Source: Echinostoma caproni
Taxonomy: Eukaryota > Platyhelminthes > Trematoda > Plagiorchiida > Echinostomatidae
Length of the DNA stretch: 17,552 nucleotides
Direction: 5' to 3'
NCBI GenBank assembly: GCA_900618425.1
Contig: UZAN01042326.1
Coordinates: 8,327-25,878 of the forward strand
Shown here: piece by piece, positions 9,003 through 16,964 of the stretch
How the letters are laid out: every line of letters begins with the position of its first letter
How positions within the stretch are numbered: the stretch's first letter is position 1
The notes under the pieces: model-generated
What the model saw: the letters and a program-made list of their open reading frames with translations, nothing else
Told to the model about the DNA's origin: nothing
The model's database searches: none
Translations under genes and position numbers: made by a program

Positions 9003-12000
9003 GTAAGCTACAATATTTGAAGTCCGGTTTATGAATTTTTTTCCTATTAGCTCACGAAAATATAACTTGTACAATGTTGCTGGAACCCGGATTTGCTGTC
9101 CACACAGCTGAAGACGGTCTCAACGTTTTGAATATTCAGTGAGTGCGTTGATTTAAGTTTTGTTCATTCACACACCTATATTTGTATGAAGTAACCATGG
9201 GCGAAAGCAATTTATCTGGGGATCAGTATTACACCTACCTCAGAACACTAAGTAATCACGTAAATACCAGTTGATGTTTCAACATCAAGTAGCAAGCACA
9301 ACGATTGCTTGCAAAACCTGACGTCTAATATCTGCTCATCCGAGAATTATCGAGGCTTACTTTCCGGTTGAGAGTCGAACAGGGTGAATATTGGCCAAAT
9401 TCAATTGTAAATCAAACGTCCGTATTCGAAAACAGACACTTCATACACGATTGTACACATTAGTGTAAGTGGAGAGAGAAAAAAGTTTAACCGAAGTCTG
9501 CGGCAAATGCCATAAACGGTAAAGCGGTTACCGTAGAGTTACGTTTTACGTGTAAGGGACAGAGGAAGCAACGATATTGGAACACAGCTGACGAGTGGCA
9601 ACGAGAGAAGATTAAATCTGTGTTTCGTTGATGGGTGGGATTGATAATAATCGTGTGTGCAAACATCTCACACTTATCCGTTTGGCGTTCACACATATTG
9701 CGTATCAGGTCAGCCAACACCATTGACGAGAATTCGCTAAGGCCAGTCAATTGACAGGTAAAAGATCAAAAGATTTCTTCTTTTGAAACCAATTTCTACA
9801 TGAAGATAATTATCCAGAACAACTCGGGTGATAGTGAAGTTTACTGTGAGGTTCAGGGTAAAATTCTCTCGGTGACTCGTAATAACGTTTTCTCCAGGAA
9901 CGTACCGTCAATTGCGGTGGCTACCTAATAATGGGTTCGACCGAAAGCGCCAATTGGATGAATACACAATCTATCAAAAAGAAACGAAGTGATCTGGATC
10001 CATGCAAGTTTGCACGTATCCGTCTTCACCTAGCCATAAGAAAACCATAGATTTCGGGAACTCAGAGAAAATCCTTTCCATCGAGAATTTTCATTTATCT
10101 CGAGGAACTTAATTCCAACTTGATATGTTACTCACAATTCAGCATGCGTCATCACATGAATATAAATGCATACTTGAAGAGTTGAGAGTGTTAGACAAAA
10201 ATGATCTTCACTTCCGAGTATAGCCATAAAGGGGTGATAATTTTCATTAGTTTCAATGCACATATGACTCCATCCTGGTTCTATTTTTGACGTTAGGGTA
10301 CTTTTCTGTAGTAAGCTTAAAAAGCAGATTGAGTCACGACTCTGAACGGAATTCGATGACAAACCTAACATCCGCTGCCAGCACTACTATTCAAGTAGCC
10401 TGTCCTTGAATGTTTACAACTAAATGTGAAAATCTGGGATATGATTAGTTACCTTAACAAGCAGTGAATAGCAATGTTCCGTCTTCAGATGATAATAAGC
10501 AAGTGCCTTTCACAATTGAGCAGATAAGGCATCAAAACATAACGGATTTATCACCAGGAGAACAAAGTTATTGTTTTACCAATCGATATCTAAGCAGCAA
10601 CATTGGTGAGACAAATGAAATTTCATACATAGCAATCGATGAATTCTACCAATCATCGAGTTTTAGTAAAATGACTGAGTACAAAATGGATGTGAAAAGC
10701 AACGAAGATCAGATTTAGTCAGCAAGGAGATAATTTCTAAAAGTGTACATGTCCTAATGGGCGTAGTATGCGTAAACTGAATACGAGCCTCCATGCAGCT
10801 TTAACGTTAACTAATTTAACGAGTCAACCTAAAAGCTACCTCAAACCATACTCGGTTGAACATTTTGGTATCCGAGGGATCATACAGATTGAAAAGTGTT
10901 GTGGAAATTCCATTTAGTACGTGCCAATAATGAAAAACACTAGGGCTTTTGGCTGTAAATTACAACCTCTTACTATTCTTCCCAGGAGAGTCTCAAAATG
11001 ACGAAATTAATCAGAACCTAGCTGATCACTTGCTATTGTATGAAAGATCGTCTTTACCCGAACTGGGGAAATATAATCATAAATGGTCCTACATCTGCGA
11101 GACGGATAATCTTTGCGAATTCTTTACTCGCATGTTGGACTGCCTAACAATTGGATATGTATATGACACATCCGAGCTGTTCGTGGCACAACTCATCGAA
11201 TCGAAACATCCTTCGAAATTTTCTTTGGTATGACCAATTCGATTCAAATTCAAGTAGTTCCACGGTTCACTAAAAAATGCCCCTGATTTATATGTCAATT
11301 TTACTGTAGTTATTAGAAACGTTGTCACACATGCATATTCCTCATGGGTGAAGCTTATCGTTCAATGCTGATTGTCGTTTTTCAGTAGTAGATCCCGGTA
11401 AGTTTTTCAATTGTCTACAAAGAGAGCACATTTGAAATACAACTTTTCATTTGCTTCTGAAGTGAAGTTGTGATGCGTGTTAAGCATGTCAGTAAGCTGC
11501 GTTACTCCCTTCGAGGTTGCCGGAACACATATTGGCTGCAGTACGAAGGAAACGGAAAACGACTCGATGTCAAATGCATTGCTCCCACCATTTGGATTAA
11601 ACTTATTCGTTTCTGGTCGTAAAACAGAACCGTAACTTAGTATTTTAATTCACCAAATACAGCACACCCCAAAATGAAGTCTTATTATTACGTGAGTTTA
11701 TATATATTATGGTGGACGATATGATTGTATAGTACTGTCAATAAAATATCAGCCTCTGGTCTTCTGACTATCAGGCACTATATTTGACACATTAAAGATG
11801 AAGGATGTAAAGGAAATTCTTTAAACCAAGGTCATTGAAGAATAACTCGATGCGAGGTGGAGATTCAAACATCAAACTTGATACAAGAGGTTCATGTTAC
11901 TTATATCTTCGTACGGATAGTATAGCCTGAGCGCAGCTGAGATTGTGCCTAGTTAATATTCTATGAACAATAACATTTTTAATTTTTTTAGTTTAATGAG

Positions 12001-14505
12001 TTACTATGTTATGAGACTCCATTATTTATGCACTAATGTTTCCATTTAAATAATGCGGGTGAAAAAACGCGATGAGTGGGTGAGCAAAACTAATCAATAT
12101 ATTTCTTCTTGCTTTAGAAAAACCAGCGGGTAAGTGAATCCATCGTCGCCTAACTGTTACGTCTGAAGGAACTGCCGTAGTACTCTGTTGTTCAGAACTA
12201 ATGATTGTTTTCACCGTGCGTCACTGATTTAGGATGTTTCAGCAATGTTATACTGATAAAACGAATGTACCGAGGGATATCGGCAAGATTTAAAAATAAT
12301 AATTTAAGCCACAAAGTACCATTGATAAATCTATTTTTTTATTGACTTCTCAACATATTCAGGATGAATTGCAAAGACCTGTGTTTTAAGAGCAAATGCA
12401 GTAACCTTATCTCTATTTCATTCGATTTCACTATCAAAATTCATAAATTCGGATCGTAACTGTTATAGATGCGTTCCACGCATCCTCCACCTTACAGTGA
12501 ATTAGAGCATTACCATTTCGCGGAACATCTTGGACACATTTCGTTAGAAAGATGAGTGAAAGCAAAATTGTTTCCTGTGTAGATACTGTCGTTTCTAAAA
12601 AATCGACATTTCAGGTGTCACACAAATTTATACTAGTTATGTGAAAAACGCTTCATTACACTAATCAGAATATTGTTCGTCAGTGGTGATCTGAATAGCT
12701 CTTGTCTTGTTTTTCCAGACCAGACAACAAGTAAGTGCGTTGACCTGAAACTCGGACATTATGAAATTAAACTGAACAACTAGTTTTGACGAGGCACATC
12801 GTTTCTTGCCCTCAATGATCTCAAAAGACTCCATCAATACTGCAACTGCAAAGACTGCAATGTCTGATCTTGCCCCTCTCTACATTTAATGGACTACACA
12901 TCAAGCATGATATTGTATTCAAGTGCCTCTTGCGATTTTGGACGATGGGTTATTTTTCAGTAAAATTCTTCATAAATCGCTTCTCGTGATATAAAATACG
13001 CATTAGATGGAAGGATTTACCAAACTAATATGGGTATTTAAAGAACATTTTGATTTCATTGTACGATTGTGTTGTTTCCATACTCCATGCCACAACTTCA
13101 CCAAAGCTGTTCTTACTACCCGAATGAGCGTTCAAACCATGCACTCCACACTCATATGTCACTTGCACCACTCTCATTGTGATTTTCATCTTTTAAGAGC
13201 ATCAGACTTCCACCAAAAAACCGAAGAGGTTTTATCGTCTACCGAATTGCAACAGATCTGTTGGTTTCGCTCATTTACATTCTTTCTTCACTTTATTTGT
13301 ATTTGGGTAATTATTGGTACATCTTTTGTTGTCTTCTTTTCTCCAGCTACAGCTGCCGAAACTGATGCGCCAACAACCGTAACTGGAAATACAGAGAGTT
13401 AGTTTTCTCCGATTAAACAGCTGTCTTGTGTTTGAACTTTAATGTTTGATTGACAATAGTACAGACGAACTGAAAGCATTTACCATTGACACTCCCAATC
13501 TGTTTTGAACGTTGCCAATATATTCATGATTTCATTATATGTAATTCACCGTTGACTCGGAATGTTTGATTCTACTGACCAATCAGATGTCACCTGATAA
13601 TTTCTTTATACTGAATATTATTGTTGAGCAAATGAATCATTCGTCTTGAGCTTTTCCATTCGGACACGCCTACTATTTGCATCCTAAAGATGGAAACGAG
13701 AAAACGACAAGCAAATGTTGAAACCAGGCTCTGAATTACTGATTGGATACCTAATCCGAAGTCGAACCAGAGTGTATTCTATGCAATAAATAAATAAGTA
13801 TCGAAAGAGATAGTACAGTGTAAAGAATCATGGTTGTTCTTCTGAATGATACGGTCCACAATGCCAACTGGTTGTTTTCATCGAGAAAAGAGGTTGGAAA
13901 CTTTTTGGCTCATCATTCAAATTACAGTTGTTTTCGCCATTATATCTTCTTGTACCGTGCGACTTGTTGTCAAACTCCAGATATATTGTGCTACATGATA
14001 ATCTCGTGAAGCATAAACAAATACTGGTCAACTGTTTAACTACACCTTTTGTCTAGCCGTTTTGTGTGAGGTGTGATTCGCACAATTGCGAAGCTAAATG
14101 AGGGAGGGGCCAAAGAGGCTTCCATCATTTGACAATCTCATCATATTCTTGCTATGAGTCAGTTATAACTATTGTGAGGACGATTATCACAGTCAAATCC
14201 AATTAATCCTAAGTGAGGGTTGTCTGCTGTAAGTGTGACGTGAGAAACCTCAAACATATTTTCCATTCATTTTCTAGATACGGGGACAACACAGAGCACG
14301 ACGTCAACAACCGGTGAGTTTCATTTTGAGAATAAATTTGATTGAGCAAACAGATAAATGAACCTTGTCACATTATGCACAAGTTCTGTTGTGATTTTTC
14401 ATTTAAATTCACATTGATCATTCAATAATTTCAGATTACGCGACGAGGATTGTACCAAAACCGCTGACCTCGCTGGTGGCCTATTTTCTTTTCACAGCGG
14501 TGTGA
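8928..14505 (+). CDS. Unrecognised micro-exon gene: predicted secreted or GPI-anchored glycoprotein with mucin-like stalk (spliced; 5' end not resolved)
   Basis: This spliced gene is reconstructed from matching GT-AG sites and reading phase. From 10489 onward the chain 10489-10605, 10986-11227, 11317-11347, 11386-11397, 12118-12129, 12719-12730, 13347-13397, 14278-14313, 14435-14505 stays open to a TGA at 14503. All introns in this part are phase 1 except one phase-0 intron after 11227. Earlier probable exons add N-terminal sequence. The product would have an ectodomain with about eight cysteines and three N-glycosylation sequons, a Thr-rich stalk likely to be O-glycosylated, and a hydrophobic C-terminus. 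Runs of tiny symmetric exons resemble flatworm micro-exon genes, whose products are secreted or surface proteins with variable splicing. I do not recognise the sequence as a named family. The architecture is read directly; surface location and MEG class are inference. Confidence 0.72.
9051..9138 (+). CDS. Probable ectodomain exon, 88 nt, phase 1 in, phase 2 out
   Basis: The acceptor is TTTTTTTCCTATTAG and the donor is the near-perfect TCA|GTGAGTG. The other two frames contain stops, while phase 1 is open and encodes ENITCTMLLEPGFAVHTAED followed by GLNVLNI. It carries an N-glycosylation sequon (NIT) and one cysteine. The exit phase is 2, whereas the next strong exon (10489) needs phase 1, so at least one bridging exon must lie between 9139 and 10488 if both belong to one transcript. 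Confidence 0.6.
9139..9817. other. Presumed intronic DNA; unplaced bridging exon and an unassigned minus-strand frame
   Basis: A plausible bridging exon is 9192-9225 (34 nt, phase 2 to 0, between GTATGAAG and TCA|GTATTA), which would join 9051-9138 to 9818-9857 in frame. Another is an 11-nt exon at 9373-9383 (phase 2 to 1, acceptor CCGGTTGAG, donor AGG|GTGAAT). Neither is convincing. On the minus strand 9487-9750 holds an 87-codon ATG-initiated frame with six cysteines and no recognised family. It could be a fragment of a dispersed repeat or chance. Confidence 0.35.
9818..9857 (+). CDS. Possible exon, 40 nt, phase 0 in, phase 1 out
   Basis: The acceptor is ATTATCCAG and the donor is CAGG|GTAAAA. 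The open frame encodes NNSGDSEVYCEVQ and leaves in phase 1, exactly what the exon at 10489 needs (the junction makes a GAT codon). It adds an N-glycosylation sequon (NNS) and one cysteine. The same frame is open back to 9755, so an earlier acceptor (9805 or 9764) could lengthen the exon. The incoming phase does not match 9051-9138 directly. Confidence 0.42.
10489..10605 (+). CDS. Ectodomain exon, 117 nt, phase 1 at both ends
   Basis: The acceptor is TTCCGTCTTCAG and the donor is TTG|GTGAGA. Phase 1 is the only usable open frame, starting DNKQVPFTIEQIRHQNITDL and ending YCFTNRYLSSNI. It contains one cysteine and an N-glycosylation sequon (NIT). Its last base joins the next exon to give a Gly codon. 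The frame stays open past the donor to a TAG at 10716, so intron retention would add about 37 residues and then stop. Confidence 0.75.
10986..11227 (+). CDS. Cysteine-containing ectodomain exon, 242 nt, phase 1 in, phase 0 out
   Basis: The acceptor is ACTATTCTTCCCAG and the donor is TTG|GTATGA. The open frame encodes about 80 residues: an acidic N-terminal half, then WSYICETDNLCEFFTRMLDC with three closely spaced cysteines, and a C-terminal part ending ESKHPSKFSL. No GT within the exon would give phase 1, so it leaves in phase 0 and cannot join the 12-nt micro-exon at 11386 directly, where TAG would be read. The 31-nt exon at 11317 repairs this. The family is not recognised. Confidence 0.75.
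11317..11347 (+). CDS. Phase-restoring small exon, 31 nt, phase 0 in, phase 1 out
   Basis: Lies between the T-rich acceptor TACTGTAGTTATTAG and the donor ATGG|GTGAAG. It encodes KRCHTCIFLM, adding a Cys-x-x-Cys pair, and converts phase 0 to phase 1 so that the micro-exon at 11386 reads through. The flanking introns are 89 nt and only 38 nt. It was found by requiring phase continuity and has only fair splice sites, so it is a prediction. Confidence 0.5.
11386..11397 (+). CDS. 12-nt micro-exon 1
   Basis: TAGTAGATCCCG lies between a strong acceptor (TTGTCGTTTTTCAG) and a strong donor (G|GTAAGTTTTT). In phase 1, with G supplied by either possible upstream exon (10605 or 11347), it reads V-V-D-P plus one base. 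In phase 0 it begins with a TAG stop, which makes its inclusion frame-sensitive. Acceptor choices at the two internal AGs would shorten it to 9 or 6 nt. Confidence 0.78.
12118..12129 (+). CDS. 12-nt micro-exon 2
   Basis: AAAAACCAGCGG lies between a strong pyrimidine-tract acceptor (TTTCTTCTTGCTTTAG) and a strong donor (CGG|GTAAGTG). In phase 1 it encodes E-K-P-A (first codon completed by the previous G) and passes on one G. It has the same length and phase as its neighbours. Confidence 0.82.
12719..12730 (+). CDS. 12-nt micro-exon 3
   Basis: ACCAGACAACAA lies between a very strong acceptor (TCTTGTTTTTCCAG) and a strong donor (CAA|GTAAGTG). In phase 1 it encodes D-Q-T-T, the start of the Thr-rich stalk, and passes on one A that completes the first Thr codon of the next exon. 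Confidence 0.84.
13347..13397 (+). CDS. Stalk exon, 51 nt, phase 1 at both ends
   Basis: The acceptor is TCTTCTTTTCTCCAG and the donor is GAGA|GTTAGT. In phase 1 it encodes TTAAETDAPTTVTGNTE, with 7 Thr in 17 residues plus Ala, Pro, Glu and Asp, typical of an O-glycosylated stalk. The other two frames meet stops when read from the upstream micro-exons, which fixes the phase of the whole 3' chain. A longer open frame that runs into this exon from 13007 is intron sequence. Confidence 0.85.
14278..14313 (+). CDS. Stalk exon, 36 nt, phase 1 at both ends
   Basis: The acceptor is CATTCATTTTCTAG and the donor is CCG|GTGAGTT. In phase 1 it encodes NTGTTQSTTSTT: 9 of 12 residues are Thr or Ser, continuing the mucin-like stalk. 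The length is a multiple of three, as for the other stalk exons. Confidence 0.87.
14435..14505 (+). CDS. Terminal exon with hydrophobic C-terminal tail and stop
   Basis: The acceptor is CAATAATTTCAG. In phase 1 it encodes DYATRIVPKP followed by LTSLVAYFLFTAV and TGA at 14503-14505. The chain ends within a hydrophobic stretch with no cytoplasmic residues, preceded by a short polar, basic spacer and small residues (Ser/Thr/Asp). This order is what a GPI-attachment signal needs. A very short type I membrane anchor is the alternative. The first AATAAA downstream is at 15275-15280, about 770 nt away. Confidence 0.8.
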
Positions 14506-15695
14506 TACATTGTTATAGAACGGGATACGTGACTGGAAGATAGCCTTGTAGTAATCCTTCCCGTCCAAAACATCTTACATATCACTTATAACCGGATCTA
14601 CCTTTTGGTGGTTGAAATTGAAATGTAACTATGCTGTGTATCGAAAACTTGCACGGCAGCCTGTTATGAGTTCTCAATTAACTTGTTGTTGTACTCATTA
14701 TTTTACATGTAAGAGTTTGATTTCTTCCGTCCATCTGCCTTCCACGCTGTCGCAAATATTTCAACTGCATGGAAATTATCAGTAATGTCATGAGGTGAAT
14801 GCACCCAGAATAACTCGCGACATGGCCTGCTGCACACTTGTTTCGGATCAGTTCAGACGATAAACGTGCATTGTTGTATAGTCTAACCAGATGAGGTTAT
14901 GAAACGCACTTCAACAGATCACATGGATCACCACTTAACTAAAGACGCCCTCCTGGTCGATGGTAATTTCAAAGGATGTGTCGGTTCTTCGAAACAAAAC
15001 GTCTTGCGTCAAAATATGAGGTTGTGGGTAGCCTACATTAGACTCCTTTTGCGATCAAGATTTCCAAAATTCATTGAACGTAGTGATTGAGTTATCAATT
15101 TTACCTTATTCTTAAATTTCTAGACAAGGCTATTTTCGAATCACTCATTTCTCAACAATAATCAGCTCGGAACTATTCTAGTGATGACAAATGGATGCTA
15201 GCCAAACCTAATTCAATGTTTGCAAATATCACTGGACCTCGTCCGACGAGAATGGCGGTTGGTGACCAAATGGAAATAAACCGAAACTCACACCTGTAGA
15301 TTGATGTGTAGAAAGAAATAATTTCAAAGTTCTTCTCCGAATGCACTATTTGCGAGTCTCTTGTACCACCAATACTCTTCCTGTGGTGGTGAAATATACC
15401 ATGCAGTATTTCACGATATGTCCTTCAGGAAAAATACTCTTTCAGAAACTTGCTGAACATCATAATTTCGAATACATGTATACAGTTTCATATTGATGTT
15501 TGTTCTGCGTATTACACACATTGTTATCGTATTCTTGCATACGGTACAAGCACATGATAAATCTGCATGCTGAATAAGCTTCCCGGTTTCCTGTTATAAA
15601 TACGAAAACTTATATCCAGATTTCCAGTATGGGATATTCTGCAAAGTGAATAAGTTTATTTTACAAAATCAGCAGGAACAAAGGAGACAATGCAC
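14506..15695. other. 3' flank of the micro-exon gene; no further gene recognised
   Basis: Probably begins with the 3' untranslated region. A canonical AATAAA occurs at 15275-15280; whether it is used is unknown. A 63-codon plus-strand frame at 14899-15090 has an ATG (MKRTSTDHMDHHL...) but no recognisable domain. On the minus strand a decent acceptor near 15645 could continue the fibronectin-like exon described at 15696-15838, but the frame closes after about nine codons. Confidence 0.4.
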
Positions 15696-15838
15696 CTGGG
15701 AGATCTGGTTTAACATTGTATGTGCGAAGCCACGATTTTGAGAATCGCAGTGTTCCACCGTCGTCGTAAGTAATTTGTGCAATTACACCTGTATATTTGG
15801 AATTATATGTCCAAACTAAAGTGGCCTCCATGGTATGT
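15696..15838 (-). CDS. Possible fibronectin type III-like exon (partial gene)
   Basis: On the minus strand a very strong acceptor (CTTCCCCTCCCTTTTTGTTTTATCGGAG) ends at 15839, and a GT donor (CCCAG|GTGCAT) starts at 15695. The 143-nt exon is open in phase 2 in, phase 1 out and encodes ATLVWTYNSKYTGVIAQITY, a DDGG turn, a segment ending SKSWLRTYNV, and KPDLPG. Hydrophobic-W-x-x on a B strand, a G-hydrophobic-I-x-Y strand and a terminal L-P-G before an intron resemble an FN3 domain. Without the splice the frame runs on to a stop at 15661. No neighbouring exon could be placed, so this could be an exon of a gene extending outside the window, a remnant, or chance. Confidence 0.35.
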
Positions 15839-16964
15839 CTCCGATAAAACAAAAAGGGAGGGGAAGAAAACCAAACACATTGCCCACATCCCGTTGCAAC
15901 TAAGAATGTTTGCCGCCAAGTAATAGCGGATTCGGAGCATTTTTCTCAGACCACTCTTGGGGAATGGGAAGCGATAAGTGAAATGCAGCAAAGCTCAATG
16001 TCTTTAAAAACATTATTGTATTTTTTGTTTCTGGCAACATATTTTGTTTGCAAAGGCCGTGCTTTTCTTTTTGAAATAATCCCAACGATGACTATGAAGC
16101 AGAGGGAGAAAGGCGATATGTCGGAAGTTTTTCACACAAACCATTTTAGCGTTTAAAAAATTACATTAGATCCATTCTGATAGATGAACTCGTGATTACT
16201 GTTTTACCTTGCGTGCCGATTTGAATAGTTTTGAGTTAATTCCACTCCCGACGCAGCATTATCGTGACTGTAACTCGAGAAATAGTAGAGAATAGCCGGA
16301 CTTTTCTCTTCACGCAGCAGTTCCAGCATAGTGACTTTTGAGGCTTCATTGTGTTTCGTTGGCCACATATTCTGCATTGGCATGTTTCGAATTGCAATTC
16401 ATTGCATGGTCATCCGACATCCCAGATCCAGCTGTAACGAAGAATGTTTCCCCTGTGTAGGTTAGCTACCTTGAGGGTGGCCGTTATAGGTCAGACTACG
16501 GTGTACTGAGACGGATACTGAAGGATATGAAGAGGTTATTGCCTAGGTTACCCACATATTGATTCGGCAAAACCGTCTGTCCCAATGTATCTTCATAATG
16601 AGGCAACCTCATTAAGGACAACTTGCCGGTGATGGACAATGTCGCCTTATTTCAACTGATGTTTGCCCGATAAAAACAAGAAGACTAGCAGTGGGCATTT
16701 CGTGAATATCTCTCTCTCATGTTTGGAGTTATATTGATTCTCCGGCTGAATAACTTGGCTCCGGAGGAAATCACATCTAGATGTACAAAGTCTGTTTGCA
16801 CAGGTTGCACTCAGTGAAAAAAAACACGGAAGGAACAAAGAAAATTACCCTGTGTCTTTAAATCGAAAGCCAACCATAATTTTGCAAAAGGAGTTTGTCA
16901 ACTGAAAGCAATTTCAAGTATGCTGCTTCTGTTTCTGTAGCTTATCAGTAAGAATTGGTTGAAT
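15839..16964. other. No recognisable gene
   Basis: Holds several short minus-strand frames (15803-15991, 15900-16085, 16647-16838). The last includes ATCANRLCTSRCDF after a pyrimidine-rich tract ending in ACTGAG, which could be a cysteine-containing exon, but no donor or family supports it. No repeats shared with the rest of the window were noticed. Confidence 0.4.

Noticed and set aside
10949..11233. 94-codon plus-strand frame as a stand-alone gene
   Set aside because: The first residues translate a pyrimidine tract ending in CAG, and the last V-stop is a GTATGA donor. It is better explained as the exon 10986-11227.
13007..13402. 131-codon plus-strand open frame
   Set aside because: Only its last part (13347-13397) is a stalk exon. 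The rest is intron sequence that happens to stay open, including the pyrimidine tract of the acceptor translated as Phe and Val.
14231..14236. Strong-looking GTAAGT at 14230 as the donor of another small exon (14216-14229 region)
   Set aside because: The nearest upstream AG (CCTAAG) has no pyrimidine tract, and the exon is not needed to keep phase between 13397 and 14278.
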